Shown here: positions 29,475 to 38,504 of the stretch, piece by piece
How the letters are laid out: each line of letters opens with the position of its first letter
Position numbering within the stretch: position 1 is the first letter of the stretch
Source of the DNA: an uncultured Gammaproteobacteria bacterium
GTDB taxonomy: Bacteria; Pseudomonadota; Gammaproteobacteria; Pseudomonadales; Pseudohongiellaceae
Assembly: GCA_913060975.1 (NCBI GenBank)
Contig: CAJXVC010000002.1
Coordinates: 372,001-436,000 of the forward strand
DNA length: 64,000 bases
Direction: 5' to 3'
Translations under genes and position numbers: made by a program
The notes under the pieces: generated by a model
What the model was told of the DNA's origin: nothing
What the model saw: the letters and a program-made list of their open reading frames with translations, nothing else
The model's database searches: none

Positions 29475-30494
29475 TTAGTCACTCAGGTTATGCAGGTATT
29501 GCGCCACATCCAGCATCCGATTGGCGTAAGCCCATTCGTTATCGAACCAGATAAGCAGCTTGTAAAGATTGCCCGGTGCGACCCGAGTTTGCGTCAAGTC
29601 CACTACCGCCGAACGCGGGTCGTGATTGAAATCGCACGAAGCCAGTGGTTCGTCAGTCACACCCAACACATTGGCTGGCAACTCTTTGGCTTTGCGCCGA
29701 AACAATTCATTCAGGTCTTCGCGGCTCACGCTCTTGTTCGCCACAATGGTCAGATCCATGACCGACACATTCACCGTCGGCACGCGAATAGCTTGCGCCT
29801 GCAGTTTGCCATTGAGTTGCGGCAGTATACGTTCGATACCGCGGGCCAGCGCGGTCTCGACCGGAATCATGGACTGCATGGCGCTGCGCGTGCGGCGCAG
29901 GTCGGCATGATGAAAACTGTCGATGACGGGCTGATCGTTCATGGCCGAGTGGATCGTGGTAATCACACCCGACGCAACGCCCAGCTCGTCATCCAGCACC
30001 GATAGTACCGGGACGATGCAGTTGGTCGTGCAGGATGCATTGGAGATGATGCGGTGACTACTGGCCAGCTTCTCGTGATTAATGCCATAGACGACAGTCG
30101 CGTCCACATCATTCTCGGCCGGTTGTGAAAACAACACCCGGCCAGCACCAGCCTGCAAATGGCGTTCGGCAGTCGCACGATCACTAAACGAACCGCTGCA
30201 CTCCATCACCAGATCGACCGACTCGGCCTGCCACGGCAACTGATCAATCTGCGCCTGTTTGGATATGGCAATGCTGTCGCCGCCGACAATGAGCTTGTCA
30301 TCTTGCACAGACACATTGCCGAGGAAACGGCCGTGGGTACTGTCATAACGCGTTAGATGAGCCAGCGTATCGACGTCTGCCAAATCATTGACGGCGACGA
30401 TACGCAGGTTGGGGTAGTCCGTGGATTCATAAAAGGCACGCAGAACACAGCGGCCAATACGGCCATAGCCATTGATGGCAATGCGGTATGTCAT
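29475..30494 (-). CDS. epd: Erythrose-4-phosphate dehydrogenase (Epd; GAPDH family)
   Basis: A glyceraldehyde-3-phosphate dehydrogenase family member of 339 residues. INGYGRIGRCVLRA binds NAD, and SNASCTTNC contains the catalytic cysteine. The segments LPWQAESVDLVMECSG, VLFSQPAEND-DATVVYGIN, HSAMNDQPVID and SCDFNHDPRSAVVD track E. coli Epd more closely than GapA. The tkt-epd-pgk-fba order also supports Epd, which makes 4-phosphoerythronate for pyridoxal phosphate synthesis. Activity as a glycolytic GAPDH cannot be excluded, since no other gap gene is in the window. Confidence 0.85.
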   Translation of the reverse strand: MTYRIAINGYGRIGRCVLRAFYESTDYPNLRIVAVNDLADVDTLAHLTRYDSTHGRFLGNVSVQDDKLIVGGDSIAISKQAQIDQLPWQAESVDLVMECSGSFSDRATAERHLQAGAGRVLFSQPAENDVDATVVYGINHEKLASSHRIISNASCTTNCIVPVLSVLDDELGVASGVITTIHSAMNDQPVIDSFHHADLRRTRSAMQSMIPVETALARGIERILPQLNGKLQAQAIRVPTVNVSVMDLTIVANKSVSREDLNELFRRKAKELPANVLGVTDEPLASCDFNHDPRSAVVDLTQTRVAPGNLYKLLIWFDNEWAYANRMLDVAQYLHNLSD

Positions 30495-30531
30495 TCAGGT
30501 GCCCCGGGCAATGCAGCTAGTAAGTTTGCGT

Positions 30532-32532
30532 TCAGAAAAAGGAATTCACCGACTCCACGACATTCGCCGTGGTAAAGCCAAAGTATTCCATGAGCGCGCC
30601 ACCCGGTGCTGACGCACCAAATCGGCGCATGCCGATGACTTTGCCGTCGAGACCAACATACTTGTACCAGTAATCTACCGCTCCGGCTTCAACTGCCAGA
30701 CGTTTGCGGATTGTGGGCGGCAGCACCGTGTCACGATACTCCTGATCCTGTTGCTCGAAGACATCGACACTGGGCATTGAGATCAGACGCACCGCTTTGC
30801 CTTCAGACTGTAATTGCTTGACCGCGTCCAGACAGATGCTTACTTCCGAGCCGGTGGCGATGACAATCACTTCCGGGCTGGAGTCGCAATCCTGCAGGAT
30901 GTAGCCGCCGCGCTGAATCGCGCTTACCTGCTCTTCCGAACGCGGCAAGGCTGGTACGCCCTGGCGGGTGAAAACCAGGGCTGTCGGGCCGTCCTGACGC
31001 TCCAGGGCCGCCTGCCAGGAAACCGCGGTTTCCGTCAGGTCCGCCGGGCGCCACAGCGACATATTCGGAGTCGTGCGTAAATTGGTCAGTTGCTCGATTG
31101 GCTGGTGAGTCGGGCCGTCTTCGCCCTGTCCAATGGAGTCGTGGGTATAGACGAAAATACTGCGTTGCCCCATGAGCGCCGCCATACGCGCCGCATTGCG
31201 GGCATATTCCATAAAGATCAGGAAGGTGGCGGTGTAGGGGATCAAACCGCCGTGCAGGGCAATACCGGAGGCCATTGCCGTCATGCCGAATTCACGCACG
31301 CCGTAGTAGATGTAGTTGCCGTCAGCCTTTTCAGTAATTGGCGTACTGCCGGACCAGGTAGTCAGATTCGAGCCAGTCAGGTCGGCACTGCCGCCGATCA
31401 ATTCTGGCAGCAGGCCAGAAAACGCCTCGATACATTGCTGCGAAGCCTTGCGAGTTGCGAGCTTGGCATCGCTGACCTGACACTCGCGAATAAACTCCTG
31501 GGCACGCTCGGCAAAATTGCCTGGCAGTTGCCCTTTAATGCGGCGAATCAGCTCCATGGCCAAATGCGGATATTCCTCCTCATAAGCCACCAGTTTTTCC
31601 TTCCAGGCCGTTTCCGCCTGAAAGCCTTTCTCGGTAGCGTCCCAGCGAGTTTTGACTTCTTCCGGGACAAAGAATGGCGGGTGTGGCCAATCAAGTTGTG
31701 CGCGGGTCGCGGCAATTTCATCATCGCCCAGTGGGGCGCCGTGAGTCGCGGCGGTGCCTTGCTTGTTCGGGGAACCGAAGCCGATAACGGTCTTGCAGCT
31801 AATCAGAGTCGGCTTGCCGGTTTCGGCCTGCGCCTCACTGATAGCCTTGCTGATAGCGGCTGGATCATGGCCGTCCACAGACAACACTTGCCAGCCATAG
31901 GCGGCAAAGCGCTGCGACGTGTCATCCGAGAACCATTGTTCCACTTCGCCATCGATAGAAATGCCATTGTCATCATAAAAGACAATGAGCTTGCCCAGCG
32001 CCAGCGTGCCAGCCAGTGAACAAACTTCGTGGGAAATACCCTCCATCAAACAACCATCACCGGCAAACACATAGGTGTAGTGGTCGACGATTTCATGACC
32101 TTCACGATTGAACTGGGCGGCCAGCGTCTTTTCGGCAACTGCCATACCTACCGCATTGGCCAAACCCTGACCCAGAGGGCCGGTGGTGGTCTCAACGCCG
32201 ACCGTATCGCCATATTCCGGGTGACCGGGGGTGTGGGAATGCAATTGGCGGAAGTTTTCCAACTCCGACATGGGCAGGTCGTAGCCCGTCAGATGCAACA
32301 ATGAATAGATCAGCATCGAGCCATGACCGTTGGACAGCACGAAGCGGTCGCGGTTTAGCCAGTTCGGATTGCCCGGGTTGTGACTGAGGAAATCATTCCA
32401 TAGCACTTCAGCTATATCCGCCATGCCCATTGGCGCACCGGGATGGCCGGAATTGGCTTTTTGGACAGCATCCATACTCAGGGCTCGGATTGCGTTAGCG
32501 CAATCTGTGCGTGACACAGCGTTATCCGCCAT
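30532..32532 (-). CDS. tkt: Transketolase
   Basis: A thiamine-diphosphate enzyme moving two-carbon units in the pentose phosphate pathway, 666 residues. [19 protein letters not shown] is the N-terminal motif, [12 protein letters not shown] is the thiamine and metal-binding segment, and [13 protein letters not shown] is the pyrimidine-domain signature. The C-terminal domain ends [11 protein letters not shown]. The ATG at 32532 follows TTGAGGAGTTTC, so the start is well supported. It leads the tkt-epd-pgk-fba run and is divergent from the SahR-type regulator gene. Confidence 0.97.
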   Translation of the reverse strand: MADNAVSRTDCANAIRALSMDAVQKANSGHPGAPMGMADIAEVLWNDFLSHNPGNPNWLNRDRFVLSNGHGSMLIYSLLHLTGYDLPMSELENFRQLHSHTPGHPEYGDTVGVETTTGPLGQGLANAVGMAVAEKTLAAQFNREGHEIVDHYTYVFAGDGCLMEGISHEVCSLAGTLALGKLIVFYDDNGISIDGEVEQWFSDDTSQRFAAYGWQVLSVDGHDPAAISKAISEAQAETGKPTLISCKTVIGFGSPNKQGTAATHGAPLGDDEIAATRAQLDWPHPPFFVPEEVKTRWDATEKGFQAETAWKEKLVAYEEEYPHLAMELIRRIKGQLPGNFAERAQEFIRECQVSDAKLATRKASQQCIEAFSGLLPELIGGSADLTGSNLTTWSGSTPITEKADGNYIYYGVREFGMTAMASGIALHGGLIPYTATFLIFMEYARNAARMAALMGQRSIFVYTHDSIGQGEDGPTHQPIEQLTNLRTTPNMSLWRPADLTETAVSWQAALERQDGPTALVFTRQGVPALPRSEEQVSAIQRGGYILQDCDSSPEVIVIATGSEVSICLDAVKQLQSEGKAVRLISMPSVDVFEQQDQEYRDTVLPPTIRKRLAVEAGAVDYWYKYVGLDGKVIGMRRFGASAPGGALMEYFGFTTANVVESVNSFF

Positions 32533-32774
32533 TCATGAAACTCCTCAATCGATCTTGTTGTGGGGCAACTTTGCGTTGCATGATTTTGTGGGCCGACGCT
32601 CTCAGGAAAGCCCGACGCTTGGAAATTCAAGGGCCATTTTAAGGGCCCAACAGGCAGCCATGCCTGAAAAAGGCGGCTATTTTCCCGCACCTCGCGGCAA
32701 TATGCCACTGGCGCAGGCGCTTATTTTCGCCCTGTAAGCCAATTGGGGCGTGGCGTAGCGCAAACATGGCAATT
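32533..32774. other. Intergenic, upstream of tkt
   Basis: About 240 bases between the tkt start and the palindrome in front of sahR. I see no coding frame with family signatures. It presumably contains the tkt promoter, which I cannot place with confidence. Confidence 0.4.
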
Positions 32775-32810
32775 TCAAACCTATATCAAAATATTTTGAT
32801 ATAGGTTTGA
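32775..32810. promoter_or_regulatory. Perfect 36-bp palindromic operator upstream of sahR
   Basis: Two 18-bp half-sites meet without a spacer at 32792/32793. The core is ATATCAAAATATTTTGATAT, and the symmetry extends to the flanking TCAAACCT/AGGTTTGA. Its right end overlaps the predicted -35 box of sahR, the position expected of a repressor site. SahR is the natural candidate, which would mean autoregulation and control of metK-ahcY-metF. Confidence 0.75.
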
Positions 32811-32835
32811 TCTGTACCACGGAAATTGCTATGGT
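32807..32835 (+). promoter_or_regulatory. Sigma-70 promoter for sahR
   Basis: TTGATC (32807-32812), a 17-bp spacer and TATGGT (32830-32835). This gives a predicted start near 32842 and a short leader before TTG 32878. The operator palindrome covers part of the -35 box. Confidence 0.6.
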
Positions 32836-32877
32836 ACGTGCCTCTATCAGACACACCGACCCAACAAATCCGAACCT

Positions 32878-33879
32878 TTGACTACCGTCGCTATTCACAG
32901 CAACGAGGCTGAAACATTCAGCCCCGTAGACAATCTGGCAGCCGTGTATAAAGCACTGGCCGACCCGCTGCGTCTGACTATTTTGCGATTGTTAATGAAT
33001 GAGTCCTTCGGCGTGCTGGAATTATGCCGGGTTCTGGATATACGCCAATCGGCGCTGAGCCACCACTTGAAGATACTTGCCAACGCCGAGCTGGTTTCAA
33101 CACGCCGCGAAGGCAACTCCATCTTCTACCGCCGCGCCTTTCTGAGTGGCGACGACAGTTATCGCCGGATGAAGGCGCGCATCTATGAACAAATTGATGC
33201 CCTGCCAGTATCAACCACCATGGCGAAAAAGATTCAGCAGATTCAGGTTGAACGCTCGCAGCTCTCCCTGAATTTCTTCAATCGCAACGCTGACAAATTT
33301 CACGAGAAGCAGGGCCTGATTGTTGCCCACGAAGATTACGCGGCAACTCTGCATGACGTGATTAACAGCCTGGGGCTCGACGACACTGCCAGCGTCCTCG
33401 AAGTAGGTCCTGGTGAAGGACATTTGTTAGTCGAGCTGGCGCCGCTCTTCAAATCGCTAACGGGTCTGGATAACTCCAAAGACATGTTGCAGCGATCCGA
33501 GCAAGCAGTGAAAGCCGCTGGCTATAACCACGTTGACTTGCTGCTAGGTGATACGGGTTACGCCAAGAAACAACGACTGCGTTGCGACTTGATCATTTTT
33601 GAGATGGTCCTGCATCACATCTCATCTCCGGCCAAGACTTTCAAGCACTGCGCCTCACTGCTCAATCCCGGCGGACAATTGCTCATCGTTGAGTTGAGTC
33701 CACACGATCAGGACTGGGTGCGTGATTCTTGCGGTGACCTCTGGCTCGGTTTCGAAAAGCAGGATCTGGATCGCTGGGCCGACAAATACGGTCTGCAATC
33801 CGGCCCAAGTTCCTATTTGCAATTACGCAATGGGTTCCAAATTCAAATTCGCGTTTTTAATAGAGGGCACCTCTATTAA
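32878..33879 (+). CDS. sahR: ArsR-family regulator fused to a SAM methyltransferase domain (SahR type)
   Basis: A 333-residue transcription regulator. The N-terminal ArsR winged helix (about 20-95) has the recognition region RQSALSHHLKILANAELV. A class I SAM/SAH-binding domain follows, with motif I VLEVGPGEGH at 173-182. In Proteobacteria this fusion, next to metK and ahcY, is the S-adenosylhomocysteine-sensing repressor SahR; the methyltransferase fold serves as ligand sensor. The start is TTG 32878 with no clear Shine-Dalgarno; no ATG in frame lies near. The last six codons (NRGHLY) and the stop lie inside an inverted-repeat element, so the natural C-terminus may have been altered. metK, ahcY and metF follow on the same strand. 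Confidence 0.85.
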   Translation: MTTVAIHSNEAETFSPVDNLAAVYKALADPLRLTILRLLMNESFGVLELCRVLDIRQSALSHHLKILANAELVSTRREGNSIFYRRAFLSGDDSYRRMKARIYEQIDALPVSTTMAKKIQQIQVERSQLSLNFFNRNADKFHEKQGLIVAHEDYAATLHDVINSLGLDDTASVLEVGPGEGHLLVELAPLFKSLTGLDNSKDMLQRSEQAVKAAGYNHVDLLLGDTGYAKKQRLRCDLIIFEMVLHHISSPAKTFKHCASLLNPGGQLLIVELSPHDQDWVRDSCGDLWLGFEKQDLDRWADKYGLQSGPSSYLQLRNGFQIQIRVFNRGHLY

Positions 33880-34134
33880 TACCAAACGGCCTCTGGCCTT
33901 CAGGGCATATCAGGATCAAGGCGACTTGCCGAAGACGGGCTGGTTGCCCGCCGAGGTAAGTCAACGCAGAGCCTGGCATGCCCTGAAAGCCCCGAAGGGC
34001 GCGGCCTCGGACACTCATCCGCTGCGTTGCTCTTCTTGCCAAGGGCGACGGCCATTGCCGGCGAAGAGCGCCTTGCGGGCTGAGCGTCCGATGCCGCGCA
34101 GAGACCATTTGGTATTAGTAGAGGTGCCCTTTAC
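33857..34134 (+). repeat. Large three-way-junction inverted-repeat element between sahR and metK
   Basis: The ends are near-perfect inverted repeats: TAATACCAAA (33877-33886) pairs with TTTGGTATTA (34108-34117), extended inward by CTCTG/CAGAG and outward by the GAGGGCACCTCTA-type ends. Inside, two long arms fold separately: 33899-33908 with 33978-33987 (CAGGGCAT/ATGCCCTG), and 33998-34012 with 34086-34099 (GCGCGGC/GCCGCGC). Each terminus also has its own small hairpin, a 10-bp one with a GCA loop at 33857-33879. It contains the sahR stop. It looks like a MITE-type or structured-RNA repeat; no transposase is present. Copies elsewhere cannot be tested here. Confidence 0.7.
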
Positions 34135-34184
34135 GCGGCACTTAATCAACCACGAAATGTCAATCCAAAGTAAAGGAATAACCA

Positions 34185-35345
34185 ATGGCTGAATCACATT
34201 TATTTACATCAGAATCCGTCTCGGAAGGACATCCAGATAAAATGGCGGATCAGATCTCTGATGCCATTCTTGATGCATTGCTGGCGGAAGACAAGCACTC
34301 CCGCGTAGCCTGCGAGACCATGGTGAAAACCGGTATGGTTATCGTCGCTGGCGAGATTACTACTGAAGCCTATGTTGATGTAGAAAGCATTGTACGCGGT
34401 GTTGTTAATGACATCGGCTACAACCATTCAGAAAGCGGCTTCGACAGCAATACCTGTGCCGTACTCAACGCAATCGGTGCCCAGTCACCTGATATTGCGA
34501 TGGGCGTCGACGAATCCGACGACAAGGAACAAGGCGCTGGTGACCAGGGCTTGATGTTTGGCTATGCCACCAACGAAACAAGCGTTCTGATGCCAGCTCC
34601 CGTGCATTACTCGCACCTGTTGGTCAAGCGTCAGGCGGAAGTACGCAAGAACGGCACGCTGCCATGGCTCGAGCCTGATGCGAAGAGTCAGCTGACTTTC
34701 CGTTACGAAGACGGCAAGCCTGTCGGTATCGATGCAGTCGTACTGTCTACCCAGCATCGCGAAGAAATTGGCCTGGCTGATCTGCGTGAAGCTGTTATGG
34801 ATCAGATCATCAAGCCGGTATTACCTGAAGAATGGGTAAGCAAAGACACTAAATACTTTATCAATCCAACCGGTCGCTTCGTTATCGGTGGACCACACGG
34901 CGACTGCGGTCTGACCGGACGCAAGATCATTGTCGATACCTACGGCGGTATGGCACGTCACGGTGGTGGTGCGTTCTCTGGCAAGGACCCATCAAAGGTT
35001 GACCGTTCTGCCGCTTATCTGGCGCGTTACATTGCCAAGAACATTGTTGCTGCTGGCCTTGCCGACCGCTGTGAAATTCAGCTGTCCTATGCCATCGGTG
35101 TTGCCGAACCTACCTCGGTCAGCGTCGATACATTTGGCACAGGCAAAATTGAAACTGCCAAGATCGAAAAAATGGTGCGCGACAATTTTGACCTGCGCCC
35201 CAAAGGTCTTATCAGCATGCTGGATCTGTTGCGTCCGATTTACCGCGACACAGCCGCTTACGGTCACTTCGGTCGCGAAGAGCCGAATTTCTCATGGGAG
35301 AAAACCGACAAGGCTGACGCACTGAAGCAAGCTGCCGGAATCTAA
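34185..35345 (+). CDS. metK: S-adenosylmethionine synthetase
   Basis: Makes S-adenosylmethionine from methionine and ATP. The 386-residue protein has the N-terminal motif [21 protein letters not shown], the [12 protein letters not shown] signature and [16 protein letters not shown], which binds ATP. AAAGGAATAACC precedes the ATG. It is the second gene of the sahR-metK-ahcY-metF run and lies about 50 bp past the inverted-repeat element. Transcription from the sahR promoter would have to read through that structure, or metK has its own promoter, which I did not find clearly. Confidence 0.98.
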   Translation: MAESHLFTSESVSEGHPDKMADQISDAILDALLAEDKHSRVACETMVKTGMVIVAGEITTEAYVDVESIVRGVVNDIGYNHSESGFDSNTCAVLNAIGAQSPDIAMGVDESDDKEQGAGDQGLMFGYATNETSVLMPAPVHYSHLLVKRQAEVRKNGTLPWLEPDAKSQLTFRYEDGKPVGIDAVVLSTQHREEIGLADLREAVMDQIIKPVLPEEWVSKDTKYFINPTGRFVIGGPHGDCGLTGRKIIVDTYGGMARHGGGAFSGKDPSKVDRSAAYLARYIAKNIVAAGLADRCEIQLSYAIGVAEPTSVSVDTFGTGKIETAKIEKMVRDNFDLRPKGLISMLDLLRPIYRDTAAYGHFGREEPNFSWEKTDKADALKQAAGI

Positions 35346-35391
35346 AAGACAAGCTATACAAACGAATAAATTACGAACTATGGAGTTCACT

Positions 35392-36792
35392 ATGAATGAC
35401 TTATCTGTAAAAACTGACGCAGCGCAAGACTATAAAGTCGCTGACATCAGTCTGGCCGATTTTGGCCGCCGGGAAATTACTCTGGCCGAATCTGAAATGC
35501 CTGCCCTGATGGCTCTGCGAACCAAGTACTCTGATGAGAAGCCTTTGGCCGGCGCCAAAATTCTTGGCTGTATCCACATGACTGTACAAACAGCTGTACT
35601 GATCGAAACCCTGCAAGCACTGGGTGCCGAAGTACGCTGGTCATCATGTAATATTTTCTCCACGCAAGACCACGCTGCCGCCTGTATGGCCGCATCAGGT
35701 GTTGCTGTCTATGCCTGGAAAGGCCAGACAGAAGAAGAAGCCGAGTGGTGTATCGAGCAGACGATCCTCAAAGATGGCAAGCCATGGGACGCCAACATGA
35801 TTCTCGATGACGGTGGCGACCTTACTCTTATGGTGCACGACAAGTATCCGCAAGTATTGGACAACGTCCACGGCATTACTGAAGAGACAACAACCGGTGT
35901 GCACCGTCTGTTGGAGATGATGAAGAAGGGCACGTTGAAAGTTCCTGCCATCAACGTTAACGACTCTGTCACCAAATCCAAGAACGATAACAAGTACGGT
36001 TGTCGTCACAGTCTGAATGACGGTATCAAGCGTGGTACTGACATGCTGCTGTCTGGCAAGAAAGCCCTGGTCGTCGGTTACGGTGACGTGGGTAAAGGTT
36101 CAGCACAGAGCCTGCGTCAGGAAGGCATGATCGTAAAGATCTCCGAGATCGACCCGATCTGTGCCATGCAAGCCTGCATGGACGGCTATGAAGTTGTATC
36201 GCCTTACAAAGATGGCGTTAACGGTGGCACAGCCGACAACATCGACGCAGCACTGCTGGGCAAGACAGACCTGATTGTCACCACAACCGGTAACATCAAC
36301 GTGTGTGACCGCTATATGCTGGACGCTCTCAAGCCTGGCGCGGTCGTGTGTAACATTGGTCACTTCGATAACGAAATCGATACCAAGTACATGCGTGACA
36401 ACTGGGAATGGGAAGAGATCAAGCCTCAGGTCCACAAGATCTACCGTAACGGCAAAGCCAATCAGCACGATTATCTGTTGCTGCTGTCTGAAGGCCGTCT
36501 GATCAATCTGGGTAACGCAACGGGTCACCCATCACGCATCATGGACGGTTCTTTCTCCAATCAGGTACTGGCACAAATGTATCTGTATGAGCGCAAGTAC
36601 GCCGACCTGTCTGCCGATTCCAAAGTACAGAAACTGACTGTTGAAGTACTGCCGAAGAAACTGGACGAGGAAGTTGCCGCACTCATGGTACAAGGATTTG
36701 GTGGTGTCATTACCCGTATGACTGATGCCCAGGCTGATTATATCCACGTACCCACTGAAGGTCCTTTCAAGACCGACAGCTACAAATATTGA
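35392..36792 (+). CDS. ahcY: S-adenosylhomocysteine hydrolase
   Basis: An NAD-containing enzyme that splits S-adenosylhomocysteine into adenosine and homocysteine, relieving inhibition of methyltransferases. [16 protein letters not shown] is the N-terminal signature, [14 protein letters not shown] the NAD-binding loop and [11 protein letters not shown] a further family motif. The C-terminal tail ends PFKTDSYKY, with the conserved Lys-Tyr. The start is ATG 35392, with GGAG at 35382-35385; twelve upstream bases are open but carry no better site. With metK and metF it completes the methyl cycle. Confidence 0.98.
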   Translation: MNDLSVKTDAAQDYKVADISLADFGRREITLAESEMPALMALRTKYSDEKPLAGAKILGCIHMTVQTAVLIETLQALGAEVRWSSCNIFSTQDHAAACMAASGVAVYAWKGQTEEEAEWCIEQTILKDGKPWDANMILDDGGDLTLMVHDKYPQVLDNVHGITEETTTGVHRLLEMMKKGTLKVPAINVNDSVTKSKNDNKYGCRHSLNDGIKRGTDMLLSGKKALVVGYGDVGKGSAQSLRQEGMIVKISEIDPICAMQACMDGYEVVSPYKDGVNGGTADNIDAALLGKTDLIVTTTGNINVCDRYMLDALKPGAVVCNIGHFDNEIDTKYMRDNWEWEEIKPQVHKIYRNGKANQHDYLLLLSEGRLINLGNATGHPSRIMDGSFSNQVLAQMYLYERKYADLSADSKVQKLTVEVLPKKLDEEVAALMVQGFGGVITRMTDAQADYIHVPTEGPFKTDSYKY

Positions 36793-36815
36793 TCGCGCGA
36801 TAAAGGAAAGTGCAA

Positions 36816-37667
36816 ATGGACACAGCACAATCGTGTCATTACAGTATTGAGTTTTTCCCGCCTCGAACAGAGGCGGGCGAAGCCAAACTGGATGCCACTC
36901 ACAAAGAACTCGCAGCACTTGATCCGGATTTTTTCTCGGTTACTTATGGTGCCGGTGGGTCCACAAAAAAAGGCACACGCAAGCTGGTTCTGAAATACCA
37001 AAAAGCTGGTAGTCAGGTTGCGCCGCATTTGTCGTTTGGTGGCACCTCGGACAAGGAAGTGTTGAAACTGTTACAAAAATACATGGACGCTGGCGTCAAC
37101 CGGATCGTTGCTCTGCGCGGCGATGTGCCCTCGGGAAGTGGGTCGTCGACAACTCATCGTTATGCCAATGAACTTGTTGAGTTTATTCGTCGCGAGACGG
37201 GTGACCACTTCCACATTGATGTGGCGTGTTACCCCGAGATTCATCCGGTCGCCAAAAGCTATGAATCGGATGTGCAGTATTTCAAGCAGAAGGTTGCAGC
37301 GGGCGCCGATTCGGCGATTACTCAATACTTCTACAATGCGGATGCCTATTTCCGATTTGTGGATTACTGTGCGTCAGCTGGCATTACAATTCCCATTGTG
37401 CCGGGCATCATGCCGATCACCAATTTTGAGAATCTGGCGCGTTTCAGCGGCAACTGTGGTGCTGAAATTCCCCAGTGGCTTTCTCGCCGCTTGGTCGATT
37501 TTGGTGATGACAGCGAAGGGCTGAAAACCTTTGGGCTGGAAATAGTCACCGAGCTGTGTGAAAAGCTGCTCCAAGGCGGCGCACCCGGCTTGCATTTTTA
37601 TTCAATGAATTCCGCGAACAACGTGACTCAATTGTGGAATAATCTGGGCTTGTCTGACCGCCGTTAA
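36816..37667 (+). CDS. metF: Methylenetetrahydrofolate reductase
   Basis: A flavin enzyme that reduces 5,10-methylene- to 5-methyltetrahydrofolate, the methyl donor for methionine synthesis. FFPPRTEAGEAKL is the N-terminal motif, with FSVTYGAGGS holding the folate and flavin site. ALRGD and the AGADSAITQYFYNADAY segment are typical, and the C-terminal GGAPGLHFYSMN is conserved. ATG 36816 has GGA 9 nt upstream; GTG 36810 is the alternative. It lies 23 bp after ahcY. The methionine synthase itself is not in the window. Confidence 0.97.
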   Translation: MDTAQSCHYSIEFFPPRTEAGEAKLDATHKELAALDPDFFSVTYGAGGSTKKGTRKLVLKYQKAGSQVAPHLSFGGTSDKEVLKLLQKYMDAGVNRIVALRGDVPSGSGSSTTHRYANELVEFIRRETGDHFHIDVACYPEIHPVAKSYESDVQYFKQKVAAGADSAITQYFYNADAYFRFVDYCASAGITIPIVPGIMPITNFENLARFSGNCGAEIPQWLSRRLVDFGDDSEGLKTFGLEIVTELCEKLLQGGAPGLHFYSMNSANNVTQLWNNLGLSDRR

Positions 37668-37723
37668 TCGGCACCAAGTTCACCCCCAGCCTGCCAAAAG
37701 GCTGATTAACAGAGCCGGCTGCC

Positions 37724-38461
37724 ATGCGCATCTCAAGAATTCATGTAGACAGTGCACTGGTAGCCGGATCTTCTCTACCTCTCGATCGTGATACCAGCCA
37801 TTACCTCGGCAAGGTTTTGCGTGCCCAGGCATCTGACCCGCTTGTCGTCTTTAACTCCGACAATGGTGAATTCTCCGCGCAAGTTGAATCGGTTAGCAAA
37901 CAGGCTGTGGTCATCAGCGTTGGCGATCAACTGCAAGCTGCATCGCCACCCGCCCTGACCATTCATCTGGGCCTGGGATTATCCCGCGGTGATCGCATGG
38001 ACTTTGCTGTGCAAAAGTCTACAGAACTGGGCGTGATGCGTCTGACACCTGTGTATACCGAATTTGGCGATGTGCGCATTAAACAATCCGAGCGCGCTGA
38101 AAACAAACGCCGGCACTGGCAGCGTATCGCCATCAATGCCTGTGAGCAAAGCGGTCGTATCATGGTGCCAAAGCTGGATGCACCGGAGCCGTTGGCACAA
38201 TGGCTGGCCGATCGCGAAGCTGGCTACAGTATTATTCTCGATCCAACTGCCGAGTTGCGCCTGAGCAAGGACAACGACGGCAACGAACTGACGCAGGTCA
38301 ATTTACTCATTGGCCCTGAGGGCGGTTTTTCAAAACAGGAAATACAGCAGGCGGAAGACAGTGGTTTTGTCAGACGCTCGTTGGGGACACGCATCTTGCG
38401 TACCGAAACCGCGCCGGTAGCAGCACTGGCGATCCTGCAGCATCTTTACGGTGATATGTAG
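37724..38461 (+). CDS. rsmE: 16S rRNA m3U1498 methyltransferase
   Basis: Methylates U1498 of 16S rRNA with SAM, using a SPOUT (knotted) fold. The N-terminal PUA-like domain (about 1-75) includes HYLGKVLRAQASDPL, and the SPOUT core has the knot sequences LLIGPEGGFSKQEI and SLGTRILRTETAPVAAL, which are hallmarks of RsmE. Length is 245 residues. It is 56 bp downstream of metF on the same strand and may be co-transcribed. As a SAM consumer, it fits the neighbourhood only loosely. Confidence 0.95.
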   Translation: MRISRIHVDSALVAGSSLPLDRDTSHYLGKVLRAQASDPLVVFNSDNGEFSAQVESVSKQAVVISVGDQLQAASPPALTIHLGLGLSRGDRMDFAVQKSTELGVMRLTPVYTEFGDVRIKQSERAENKRRHWQRIAINACEQSGRIMVPKLDAPEPLAQWLADREAGYSIILDPTAELRLSKDNDGNELTQVNLLIGPEGGFSKQEIQQAEDSGFVRRSLGTRILRTETAPVAALAILQHLYGDM

Positions 38462-38504
38462 GAAACCAGTCAGCCGTTGTGGCATCCATCCGCCAAAGAA
38501 TGGC

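Noticed and set aside
31090..32019. 309-residue frame on the plus strand
   Set aside because: It is antisense to tkt, which has full family motifs and a good ribosome binding site.
33722..34192. 156-residue frame spanning the sahR end and the inverted-repeat element
   Set aside because: Its translation is a product of the hairpin arms and overlaps sahR out of frame.
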